A DNA stretch of 64,000 nt, taken from positions 1 through 64,000 of the forward strand of contig NZ_AUMJ01000009.1 of NCBI RefSeq assembly GCF_000430625.1. Reading direction: 5' to 3'. The stretch's first letter is position 1. Each line of letters begins with the position of its first letter. Below the pieces are notes generated by a model, which was not told where the DNA came from, did not search any database, and saw only the letters and a list, made by a program, of their open reading frames with translations. This document shows positions 45,913 through 54,203 of the stretch, piece after piece. Origin of the DNA: Aneurinibacillus terranovensis DSM 18919. GTDB taxonomy: Bacteria > Bacillota > Bacilli > Aneurinibacillales > Aneurinibacillaceae. The position numbers and the translations under genes were made by a program.

Positions 45913-45946
45913 CAAAAAAACAGAAAAGGCGAACATTCCTTTTCCG
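45913..45946 (-). terminator. Terminator after the cysteine synthase gene
   Basis: On the minus strand GGAAAAGG-AATGTTCG-CCTTTTCT is followed by GTTTTTTTG. It lies about 45 bp past the cysteine synthase stop. Confidence 0.75.
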
Positions 45947-45991
45947 TTCTATTTATATCATACATAAAATTTGTATCTAATTATATATCAT

Positions 45992-46915
45992 TTACCCAAA
46001 GATATCCATACTTAAATACCGTTCACCGGAGTCAGCGGTGATCGCTAAAATCCGCTTGCCTTTCCCCAGCCGTTTTGCCTCCCGGAGAGCCGCGAATACA
46101 GCGCCACCCGAGGATGGCCCTACGAGAATGCCTTCTTTGCTGGCCAGATCCCTCATCGTACGCAAAGCGTCCTCGTCTTCACATTGGATAATTTCATCAT
46201 ACACGCCCGTGTTTAGAATGGAAGGAATAAAGCCCGGACTTGTGCCGACAAGCTTATGCGGCCCCGGCTCTCCCCCGGATAATACGGGTGAGCCTTTCGG
46301 TTCCACGACAACAACACGGAGCCCCGGCAGCTTCTGTTTCAGCACTTCCCCCGTTCCGGTAATCGTGCCACCCGTGCCCGCCGTCGCTACAAAAACATCA
46401 AGGCGGTATTCCATCTGTTCAAGAATTTCAATCGCAGTCGTGCGGCGGTGAATTTCAGGATTAGCCTCATTTTCGAACTGCATTGGAATAAAGCTGCCTG
46501 CAATACCGTCAGCAAGCTCACGCGCCTTTTGAATGGAACCGGGCATTTTATCTGTAGCCGGCGTAAGAACGACTTCCGCTCCATATGCTTTTAAAATGCT
46601 GATTCGCTCCTTTGTCATATTGTCAGGCATCACGAGAATACAGCGGTAGCCTCTCGCCGCCGCATTCATGGCAAGCCCGATGCCGGTGTTGCCGCTTGTT
46701 GGTTCAATAATGGTCGACCCTTCCTGGAGCAGCCCTGCTTTTTCGGCGGCCACGATCATACTGTATGCGGCGCGATCTTTGACACTTCCACTCGGGTTAA
46801 ACTTTTCCAGCTTTACGTATACATCCGCATCTTCCGGACCTGTAAGCCGTCGTAATTTAACAATCGGCGTATTTCCAATCAATTCGTAGATGTGATTCGC
46901 TACCCTCGCTCTCAT
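45992..46915 (-). CDS. cysK: Cysteine synthase (O-acetylserine sulfhydrylase family)
   Basis: 307 residues, fold type II PLP enzyme. ELIGNTPIVKL begins the protein, the PLP Lys is in NPSGSVKDRAA, TSGNTGIGLAM binds substrate carboxylate, and the phosphate loop is VATAGTGGTITG. It makes cysteine from O-acetylserine and sulfide; CysK and CysM cannot be separated confidently. An AGGAGGGA lies upstream of the ATG. It is the neighbour of serC, which feeds serine, though each has its own terminator. Confidence 0.92.
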   Translation of the reverse strand: MRARVANHIYELIGNTPIVKLRRLTGPEDADVYVKLEKFNPSGSVKDRAAYSMIVAAEKAGLLQEGSTIIEPTSGNTGIGLAMNAAARGYRCILVMPDNMTKERISILKAYGAEVVLTPATDKMPGSIQKARELADGIAGSFIPMQFENEANPEIHRRTTAIEILEQMEYRLDVFVATAGTGGTITGTGEVLKQKLPGLRVVVVEPKGSPVLSGGEPGPHKLVGTSPGFIPSILNTGVYDEIIQCEDEDALRTMRDLASKEGILVGPSSGGAVFAALREAKRLGKGKRILAITADSGERYLSMDIFG

Positions 46916-47054
46916 CCTTTTCCCTCCTGTTGCATTGTCCTTAACAGCAAGTATACAACTACGTTTACAGGATATCTACTATGGTGTCGGCGTTATCAGG
47001 AAGTATCACTTTCTTCTCCTTTTCTGCTACAATAAACCGGAGGAGTGATAATCA

Positions 47055-48155
47055 ATGAAAATCGGATCCCATGTATCCTTTTCGAAAAAGGGATTGTTAA
47101 ACGCGGTTCAAGAAGCACTCAGCTACGGCTCTACTTCTTTTATGATTTATACGGGTGCCCCGCAAAACACGAAGCGCAAGCCGATGGAAGAACAGTATGT
47201 AGAAGAAGGGCTGAAGGTGATGGAAGATCACGGCATCCATGATATTGTTGTCCATGCCCCATACATCATTAACCTTGGTTCTTATAAAAACCATACATTT
47301 GAACTTGCCGTCTCCTTCCTGCGGCAGGAAATTGAACGGGCCGAGTATATCGGTGTGAAAAACATTGTGCTCCATCCCGGGGCGTATACGGATAAAGATG
47401 CAGAATACGGGATTAACCGGATTGCCGAAGGCCTCAACGAAGTGCTTCACGAGGGGCAAACTGCCAACATCGCGCTTGAAACGATGGCAGGCAAAGGGTC
47501 GGAAATCGGCCGAAGTTTTGAAGAACTGGCGGCCATTATCGAAAAGGTCAAGCTCAATGACAAATTAGCCGTATGTTTTGATACGTGCCATACGCATGAT
47601 GCCGGGTATGACATTGTGAATAATTTCGATGGGGTTATGGAAGAGTTCAACCGCGTCATCGGGCTGGACAGGCTTGCTGTCCTCCATATTAATGACAGTA
47701 AAAACTTTCGGGGAGCCGCCAAGGACCGACACGCTCCTATCGGGACGGGCTTGATTGGATTTCAGGCTATCGATTATATTGTACACCATGAAGCAGCTAA
47801 GGATAAACCGATTATTCTGGAAACCCCCTGGATTGGAAAAGATAAAACAGACCAATCCCCGATGTATGAAGTGGAAATTGCCTTGCTGCGCCATAAGCTG
47901 AATGAGCGTTTCACAAACAATTTTTTGGGCGATGTCGAACAGTTGACATATTATTTTGCGAAAAAGGATATTAAGCCCCGCGATTATATTATTGGGGGCT
48001 GGGAAAGGTTGCAGGATAAAAAATTGAAAAAGGAAGATGCCCGGGAGCCGTTCGACCGGTTATTCGATATGGTTGTCGAAGATGGCGTTCTGCCGGATGA
48101 GTCGGAAGAGGGAATCAATAAGCGTATTATTGCCTGGCTCGCCGGTGTGGTGTAA
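47055..48155 (+). CDS. nfo: Endonuclease IV with a C-terminal extension
   Basis: 366 residues against about 297 in typical Nfo. The first ~295 residues are a complete AP endonuclease: [87 protein letters not shown] and ETPW supply the three-zinc ligands. The extra ~70 residues (from about [12 protein letters not shown] to the end) are charged and probably helical, with [20 protein letters not shown] do not recognise that segment. It cleaves 5' to abasic sites in base excision repair. GGAGGAGTG precedes the ATG. Confidence 0.94.
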   Translation: MKIGSHVSFSKKGLLNAVQEALSYGSTSFMIYTGAPQNTKRKPMEEQYVEEGLKVMEDHGIHDIVVHAPYIINLGSYKNHTFELAVSFLRQEIERAEYIGVKNIVLHPGAYTDKDAEYGINRIAEGLNEVLHEGQTANIALETMAGKGSEIGRSFEELAAIIEKVKLNDKLAVCFDTCHTHDAGYDIVNNFDGVMEEFNRVIGLDRLAVLHINDSKNFRGAAKDRHAPIGTGLIGFQAIDYIVHHEAAKDKPIILETPWIGKDKTDQSPMYEVEIALLRHKLNERFTNNFLGDVEQLTYYFAKKDIKPRDYIIGGWERLQDKKLKKEDAREPFDRLFDMVVEDGVLPDESEEGINKRIIAWLAGVV

Positions 48156-48196
48156 CAAATCGGCGTGTGAGAATGGTTTGCTTTCTCATACGCGAA

Positions 48197-48226
48197 AAGA
48201 AGGAGGCTCGTTCGCCTCCTTCTTCC
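48197..48226 (+). terminator. Rho-independent terminator after nfo
   Basis: AGAAGGAGGC-TCGTTC-GCCTCCTTCT with flanking A and T runs; it lies about 40 bp past the nfo stop codon. Confidence 0.85.
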
Positions 48227-48271
48227 ATTATTCCTATAAACTTATCGTATAACGGTAACTGACTTCTAAGA

Positions 48272-48460
48272 TTATGTATCTCCACGTTTGTTGCGCGACG
48301 GAGTCCAAGTGACAGTAAAATCTGGGTTGGATTTTTTTAGCTTCATCTGCCCTTTTACAAGCTCCACACCAATCCGGCCGTATCCCAGTTTTTCCTGAAT
48401 CTCCTTTGGTAGAAGAATTTCCCCGTTTTCGTTCACCCTGCATATATACCGTATGTCCAT
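48272..48460 (-). CDS. AbrB/SpoVT-like small DNA-binding protein
   Basis: 62 residues. YICRVNENGEILLPKEIQEK with LGYGRIGVELVKGQMKLKK fits the swapped-hairpin AbrB fold (consensus V-DELGR-V-IPKEIR-LG). The C-terminal tail is short and basic. Such proteins are transition-state regulators or antitoxins; no toxin gene is adjacent. GGTGGTG precedes the ATG. The family's usual Arg in the DELGR position is Glu here (NENGE), so DNA contacts may differ. Confidence 0.72.
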   Translation of the reverse strand: MDIRYICRVNENGEILLPKEIQEKLGYGRIGVELVKGQMKLKKSNPDFTVTWTPSRNKRGDT

Positions 48461-48820
48461 AAGTTTATCACCACCCCTGCCATTGCATTATATACTGAAA
48501 TAAAGGACGAGAATAGGAACACTTTTTTCCTGTAAGATTGGATACTCAGCCGCCAACTTTCACCGCGTGTGCACGATTAACGCTACGGGAATTATAACTT
48601 TGTTTATTTTAAAGCACAAATAAATTGGTAATACTTTGATTGATGGTAGTTGGTCAACCATCACTCTACTAAACTTGTATCGGGAAGAACATTATCCTTT
48701 TGGTGTGGGATAGGGGTTCTTCTCGTTGAAAATCTTTGAATTTATTAACACCCACCACTTCTTCTGAACAAAGGAACTGCACAACTGCTCCTGAACAGAA
48801 CGATCTCCGTTAGAGTAAAA
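48461..48820. other. Intergenic region without a recognised gene
   Basis: About 360 bp. It contains an approximately 34-codon open minus-strand stretch without a start codon. I see no convincing promoter, RNA or repeat here. Confidence 0.4.
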
Positions 48821-49579
48821 CTATATTCCTTTTTCTTCAATTTCTGCCAAAACTCCATCCCACAAATGCTTTCGCATTTGCAGTGAAATCTGAGCGATTT
48901 TTAATGCTTCCTCATTTTTTATTGGATCATCATTACATAAATTTTGCAGAAGTTTTTTTGCAAGAGGACCATGCTCATCTTCATCCAATTCAATGTGTCG
49001 CTTTAAATAGTAGTCTAAGCGTCCATTTGAAGCACCTTCCTTTTTTAAGGAATCCACTAAAAGCTGAAACATTTCAGGAATTAACCCTTCTCTTCCATAG
49101 AAAAAAGCTGAAGCAACTTCATGAATTTGTCCATTTAGAGCTAAATTCAAATTAAAGGTAACAAATCTAGCCGCCGAAGGAGGGACTACCTCCTGTTTTA
49201 GTGCTTTTTCATATTCAATACCGTTACGTATTGCATTTAGAAATGTATTAATAGGAGTAACGTCCGCTCTAACTTCCTCCATTGCTTCAAGGTAAAGCTG
49301 AAAATGACTTGCGAATCCTCCTTTACCATCTTCATCAGATTCTTCAGCAAGAACAATTTCATTAATAAAACGAGTATATAAAGGTGTTTCATAGGGGACC
49401 CAGGGTACTGATACGGATGTTACAGATTGCTGAAGTCTTTTTAATAAACTCATAAAGTCCCAAACCGCAAATACATGATGTTTCATTAGTATCCTTACTC
49501 GATCCGGACTATTGATCTCTTGATACATGGGATGAGTAAGAAGCTCATTACGAATTACTTCTAACTGATTAAGTTCCAT
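48821..49579 (-). CDS. DUF3050 family protein (haem-oxygenase-like fold)
   Basis: 252 residues. RILMKHHVFAVWDFMSLLKR, a long helical middle with EIVLAEESDED, and LKRHIELDEDEHGPLA are the DUF3050 signatures. The conserved His/Glu/Asp residues resemble the metal-binding helices of haem-oxygenase-like diiron oxidases. The function is not established. It is more AT-rich than surrounding housekeeping genes. AAAAGGAG precedes the ATG. It is monocistronic. Confidence 0.82.
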   Translation of the reverse strand: MELNQLEVIRNELLTHPMYQEINSPDRVRILMKHHVFAVWDFMSLLKRLQQSVTSVSVPWVPYETPLYTRFINEIVLAEESDEDGKGGFASHFQLYLEAMEEVRADVTPINTFLNAIRNGIEYEKALKQEVVPPSAARFVTFNLNLALNGQIHEVASAFFYGREGLIPEMFQLLVDSLKKEGASNGRLDYYLKRHIELDEDEHGPLAKKLLQNLCNDDPIKNEEALKIAQISLQMRKHLWDGVLAEIEEKGI

Positions 49580-49742
49580 TTTTTGTAATCTCCTTTTTTT
49601 CTATTGTACCAGTTTATCCATCATCAGGTTAAATGATATTTTTTAATAATAAGCATCAGAAAATTTCATTATAAAATTCTACATTTTTATCTATTCAATG
49701 ACTGTCTATACTGGATGATGATGAGATACGCTCCCATTTCTT

Positions 49743-51683
49743 TCACTGATTCTGATTAAAATCTTCCACCATCAGGCTCAGTTCTGCCCAGCGGTCCATT
49801 GTTTTATCCAGTTCTTCGTCAATACGTTCTTTTTCCGCTGTTAACTCCTGAAGTTTCACATAATCCGATGTAATCGCAGCGATTTCCTGTTCAAGCCGGG
49901 CGCTTTCGTCCTCCAGAGATTTAATTTTTTCCTCAATCCCGTCAAATTCACGCTGCTCGTGGTAGGAAAGCTTATTTTTCACCTTCTTATTCGGTTCATT
50001 CTTATTTACGTCATCCTTCTTATTTGATTCAAGCGCGGTGCCTTGTTTCTTTTCTCCAGAAGGCCGGGCAGTGTGCTCATTTTCCTGCTGCATTTTCTTT
50101 TCCACGTATTCGCTGTAGTTGCCGGTGTACTCCAGGATCACGCCGTTGCCTTCAAAAGCAAACAGGCGGTCTACCGTACGATCGAGAAAATAGCGGTCGT
50201 GGGAGACAACGATAACGACGCCGCTAAATTGTTCGAGGTAATCTTCCAGCACTGACAGCGTCTGAATGTCAAGATCATTCGTCGGCTCGTCAAGCAGGAG
50301 CACATTCGGTTCGCCCATGAGGACACGCAGTAAATAAAGCCGGCGTTTTTCACCGCCCGATAGACGATTAATGGTCGTCCAATGAATAGCGGGCGGAAAA
50401 AGAAAACGTTCGAGCATTTGTCCGGCGGTAATCGTTTTCCCATCCGCCAGATGAATCACTTCTCCCGCTTCTTTAATATAGTCGATAACCCGCATGGATT
50501 CATCCATCTCTGTGTTTTCCTGCCCGTAATAGCCTAAACGAACCGTTGACCCAAGTGTGACAGAGCCTGCTGTAGGTGTTAACTCGCCCTTCATCAACTT
50601 CAAAAGGGTGGATTTACCGCTGCCATTCGGCCCCACAATCCCAACACGATCTTCCGGTACCGCTATATAAGACAGATCATCAACGAGCGTTCGGTCCCCT
50701 ACTTTCATAGAAACATGGTCCAGTTCGATGATTTTTTTGCCGAGCCGCTGTGTTTTCAAGGCGATTTCCAGATTATCCGGTGCAGCATGCGGTTTGTTCT
50801 CCTGCAGCGTATGCACCCGGTCGATGCGCGCTTTTTGTTTGGTTGTCCGGGCTTTGGCTCCCCGCTTTAGCCAGGCCAGTTCACGCCTTAGCAGGTTTTG
50901 CCGTTTATCTTCCGACGCGGCTTCCTGTTCCTCACGCATTGCCTTTTTTTCAAGGAAATAACTGTAGTTGCCGTCGTATTCATAAAGATTGCCGCGGTCA
51001 AGCTCAATGATGCGGTTAACGACACGATCCAAAAAATATCGGTCATGGGTAATCAGCAAAAGCGCCCCTTTAAAACGGGATAAATAACCTTCCAGCCAAT
51101 CGACCGTTTCATTGTCGATATGGTTGGTCGGTTCGTCAAGAATGAGCAAGTCTGCCGGATTAATTAAAGCCCGGGCCATAGCAACCCGCTTGCGCTGCCC
51201 CCCGGAAAGTTGACGGACAGGGGTTGAGAAATTGGTAATGCCCAGCCGGGTGAGAACGGCTTTCGCGTTCGTCTCCACATCCCAGGCATCCGTCGTGTCC
51301 ATTTGCTGGGTAAGCGCGGCAAGGCGTTTTTGCAAGGCATCATTGTTTGGCTGTACCTGCAGCCGTTCGAGCGTGTTTTCATACTCTTTCATCAATTGAA
51401 TCACAGGGGATGTTCCGGCAAAAATTTGGTCAAGTACCGTACCCTCTTCGTCAAAAAGCGGGTTTTGCGCCAAATACTCAATTCTCACATGGTTGCCTAC
51501 GGTAATCGTCCCGCTATCTGGCGGCACAAGCCCGGCGACTATTTTTAAGAAAGTAGATTTTCCCGTGCCGTTTACACCAATAATACCGATTCGATCGCCC
51601 TGACTAATGCCGAGCGAGATATGATCAAGTAATGTTTTCATGCCGTATGATTTTGAAATCGATTCTAGTGATAAAATATTCAT
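49743..51683 (-). CDS. ABC-F family ATP-binding protein
   Basis: 646 residues with two ABC domains and no membrane segments. The Walker A motifs are GVNGTGKSTFLK and GPNGSGKSTLLK, the signatures LSGGQRKRVAMARAL and LSGGEKRRLYLLRVL, and the Walker B/ABC-F motifs LLILDEPTNHID and LLLDEPTNDLD. The interdomain linker (about 230-315) is basic. The C-terminal ~90 residues form a coiled coil rich in Lys/Glu, as in YfmR/Uup. Such proteins act on the ribosome E site, relieving stalling. It is not obviously a resistance type. Confidence 0.92.
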   Translation of the reverse strand: MNILSLESISKSYGMKTLLDHISLGISQGDRIGIIGVNGTGKSTFLKIVAGLVPPDSGTITVGNHVRIEYLAQNPLFDEEGTVLDQIFAGTSPVIQLMKEYENTLERLQVQPNNDALQKRLAALTQQMDTTDAWDVETNAKAVLTRLGITNFSTPVRQLSGGQRKRVAMARALINPADLLILDEPTNHIDNETVDWLEGYLSRFKGALLLITHDRYFLDRVVNRIIELDRGNLYEYDGNYSYFLEKKAMREEQEAASEDKRQNLLRRELAWLKRGAKARTTKQKARIDRVHTLQENKPHAAPDNLEIALKTQRLGKKIIELDHVSMKVGDRTLVDDLSYIAVPEDRVGIVGPNGSGKSTLLKLMKGELTPTAGSVTLGSTVRLGYYGQENTEMDESMRVIDYIKEAGEVIHLADGKTITAGQMLERFLFPPAIHWTTINRLSGGEKRRLYLLRVLMGEPNVLLLDEPTNDLDIQTLSVLEDYLEQFSGVVIVVSHDRYFLDRTVDRLFAFEGNGVILEYTGNYSEYVEKKMQQENEHTARPSGEKKQGTALESNKKDDVNKNEPNKKVKNKLSYHEQREFDGIEEKIKSLEDESARLEQEIAAITSDYVKLQELTAEKERIDEELDKTMDRWAELSLMVEDFNQNQ

Positions 51684-51759
51684 ATAAATGGTATCCCTCT
51701 TTGCATTTATAATCAGCCTAAGAGAATTATATCATTTGATACAATAAAAAACGTTCACT

Positions 51760-51819
51760 AAAAAAGGAAGGTTCGCTTTATCAGCAGCCCCTTCCTGATA
51801 TTGATATGTCTGACCTTCC
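51760..51819 (-). terminator. Terminator of the hydrogenase-hyp operon
   Basis: On the minus strand GGAAGGT and ACCTTCC enclose an inner TATCA/TGATA stem and are followed by TTTTTT. It begins 13 bp past the hypE stop. Confidence 0.7.
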
Positions 51820-51831
51820 GGACACATTTCC

Positions 51832-52854
51832 CTAGCAAATCCGTGGAAGCTGGACACCATTGAGGCGGTGAAGCCGCCTGTGAATCCCAAGCGGAGTTTT
51901 AAACAAAAGCTGTCTCCCGCCTTTTTGCTTCACGGTTCCGATAATGGCCGCGCCTTTACCGGCTTCATGCGATTGCAGCTTGGCAAGAACTTTCTCCGCC
52001 TCCGCGTTTTCAACGAGCAGAACAGCCTTTCCTTCATTCGGCAAATATAGCGGGTCATAACCGAGCAACTGCGCAATGCCTTTCACAGCGTCGGAAACGG
52101 GAACTTTTTCTTCCACAAGTTCAATCGTCAGCCCAAAGTCTTCAGCCCACTCAACAAGTACGGTTGCAAGCCCGCCGCGCGTCGCATCCCGCATTAAGCG
52201 AATCCCGCTGAAACAATCAAGCGCGTCTAACAACATGTGATTTAAACAGGCACAATCGCTTACCGCATTATGATCGATTTCAAAACGTTCCCGTTCCATC
52301 AGAATCGCCGTCCCATGGTCTCCTACTGTACCGGTAACGATGACCGCATCTCCTTCTTCGATCTTGGAAGCTGAAAGTTGTAAAGCGGATTCCCGGCGAA
52401 TGCCCACTCCTGTCGTGGTAATAAATACACCATCCGTTTTTCCTTTTTGCACGACTTTCGTATCGCCTGCTACGATTCGCACACCGGCTTTTCGTGCTTC
52501 CGACGCCATCGTGGATACAATTTCTTCAAGCTGGCTAATGAGAAACCCTTCTTCGAGAATAAAGGCGGCCGTTACATAGAGCGGCACAGCACCGGAGACT
52601 GCCAGGTCATTGACCGTTCCCGCTATCGCCAGCTTGCCGATATTGCCCCCGGGGAAAAAAAGCGGTTTGACCACAAAACTGTCCGTTGTGACGACAAGTT
52701 CCCCTCTTCCTATGCGAAGCAAGTCAGCTGCCGGAAGAATGGCACCGTCATACTTTGCTTCTTCCCCGTGGGAAAAATAAGGGACGAAAATGTCTTGAAT
52801 CAATCGATGGCTTTGTTCGCCACCTTCTCCGTGGGCTAAGGTAATCATGCTCAT
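51832..52854 (-). CDS. hypE: HypE, carbamoyl-dehydratase for CN ligand synthesis
   Basis: 340 residues of the PurM/AIR-synthase fold. ITLAHGEGGEQSHRLIQDIF opens the protein, MRDATRGGLATVLVEWAED is a family block, and the C-terminus ends Pro-Arg-Ile-Cys, the residue converted to thiocyanate for the active-site Fe. It receives a carbamoyl group from HypF. ATG 52854 overlaps the hypD stop (ATGA) and has GGGAGG ten bases upstream; a longer frame was rejected. Last gene of the operon. Confidence 0.95.
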   Translation of the reverse strand: MSMITLAHGEGGEQSHRLIQDIFVPYFSHGEEAKYDGAILPAADLLRIGRGELVVTTDSFVVKPLFFPGGNIGKLAIAGTVNDLAVSGAVPLYVTAAFILEEGFLISQLEEIVSTMASEARKAGVRIVAGDTKVVQKGKTDGVFITTTGVGIRRESALQLSASKIEEGDAVIVTGTVGDHGTAILMERERFEIDHNAVSDCACLNHMLLDALDCFSGIRLMRDATRGGLATVLVEWAEDFGLTIELVEEKVPVSDAVKGIAQLLGYDPLYLPNEGKAVLLVENAEAEKVLAKLQSHEAGKGAAIIGTVKQKGGRQLLFKTPLGIHRRLHRLNGVQLPRIC

Positions 52855-53981
52855 ACCAGTATATCCTCCCGCAAGTACTGAAAATAGGCACCGCATGCGC
52901 CTTCGCCCGAAACCATACAGGGACCGATCGGGTTTGCCGGCGCGCAGGCTTTTGCAAACAACGGACAGTCAGCAGGATTTGCCGTCCCCCGTAAGATATC
53001 CCCGCAGCGGCACGCCGTTTTACGTGGTTTTATTTCGGGCAGTCCCGAAAAAATTTTACGTGCATCCCAGCTGCTGTACTCCTCCCGAATCATTAACCCG
53101 CTTTGCGGAATCGAACCCATTCCCCGCCAAACGGTACCACACGGGGTAAAGTATTGTTCCATCAGGGATTTTGCATGCGGATTTCCTTCTTCTCTCACAA
53201 CCATCGGATAGCAATTGTCAATCTCGAACGTTTTATCAATAAGCCGGGTTAGTATTTTGTATACCGCCCCCAACATCTCAACCGGTTCAAATCCGGCAAT
53301 CGCCCCCGGTATTTGGTAGGGGGCAAGTGTTTCATCGTAAATCGAACGGCCCAGAACAACGGAAGCGTGCCCTGGGAGCAAAAAACTATCGATTTTGACT
53401 TCGGCACTTGCCAGGATCGCATGCATAATTGGCGGCACCAGCTTGGCAGCCATCCAAATCGAAAAATTGTGGATATCCTGTTCAACGGCTAATTTAAGCG
53501 CAGCGGCATGCAGCGGCATCGTCGTTTCAAACCCAATGCCAAGCAGCACGATCTTTTTGTCCGGATTCTCCTGCGCCACGACAACGGCCTCCACCGGGTT
53601 ATAAATCATTCGTATGTCGGCCCCGGCCGATTTACGCGTAAGCAGCGATCCATGGGAACCGGGGACGCGCAGCATATCGCCAAACGTGCACACAATTACT
53701 CCCGGTTCGTCTGCAATACGAATCATCTGGTCAATATCACTCTGGTCGGTGACACAGACCGGACACCCGGGTCCGGCAATAAAGGTAATTTCATTGTGTA
53801 AAGCCTGCTTGATTCCCGATTTCGCCAGCGAAACGGTATGGGAACCGCACACTTCCATCATAACAGGTGAACGTCCATGCTGTTTTTTATAGCGGACGGC
53901 TTTCTCCCGTACTTTTTGCAGAAGGCCGCGGCTTAATGTCGGGTCAGCGAAGCGGGACAGAAGACTATTCATCGATGGCAT
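52851..53981 (-). CDS. hypD: HypD, scaffold for Fe(CN)2CO assembly
   Basis: 376 residues. MEVCGSHTVSLAKSGIKQAL and AGPGCPVCVTDQSDID hold the conserved Cys for Fe binding. The C-terminal cluster (TACRCGDILRG, DCPLFAKACAP, PCMVSGEGACGAYFQY) binds a 4Fe-4S. With HypC it carries the Fe(CN)2CO unit to the large subunit. Its start overlaps the 3' end of hypC. Confidence 0.96.
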   Translation of the reverse strand: MPSMNSLLSRFADPTLSRGLLQKVREKAVRYKKQHGRSPVMMEVCGSHTVSLAKSGIKQALHNEITFIAGPGCPVCVTDQSDIDQMIRIADEPGVIVCTFGDMLRVPGSHGSLLTRKSAGADIRMIYNPVEAVVVAQENPDKKIVLLGIGFETTMPLHAAALKLAVEQDIHNFSIWMAAKLVPPIMHAILASAEVKIDSFLLPGHASVVLGRSIYDETLAPYQIPGAIAGFEPVEMLGAVYKILTRLIDKTFEIDNCYPMVVREEGNPHAKSLMEQYFTPCGTVWRGMGSIPQSGLMIREEYSSWDARKIFSGLPEIKPRKTACRCGDILRGTANPADCPLFAKACAPANPIGPCMVSGEGACGAYFQYLREDILV

Positions 53982-54189
53982 GTATAATTTTCTCCCATTC
54001 TTCCAGGCTCAGCCGCGCCGACTCTTCATCCATAATTTCCATGGCCTGTCCGGCATGGACCAGTACGTACTGCCCGACTGCGACTTCGGGTGTCATCATA
54101 ATTCCGACAGTTATTCGATTGCCCATAATGTCCACTTCGGCGGAAAATTCGTGCCGCGCACAAACGCGTGCCGGGGCTGCAAGACACAT
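53965..54189 (-). CDS. hypC: HypC, hydrogenase maturation chaperone
   Basis: 74 residues. Met-Cys-Leu-Ala-Ala-Pro at the N-terminus supplies the essential Cys2 after Met removal, and VAVGQYVLVHAGQAMEIMDE is the OB-like core. It binds HypD and the large subunit precursor. GAGGAGGAA precedes the ATG. It lies 14 bp downstream of hypF. Confidence 0.96.
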   Translation of the reverse strand: MCLAAPARVCARHEFSAEVDIMGNRITVGIMMTPEVAVGQYVLVHAGQAMEIMDEESARLSLEEWEKIIHAIDE

Positions 54190-54203
54190 CTGATATTCCT
54201 CCT

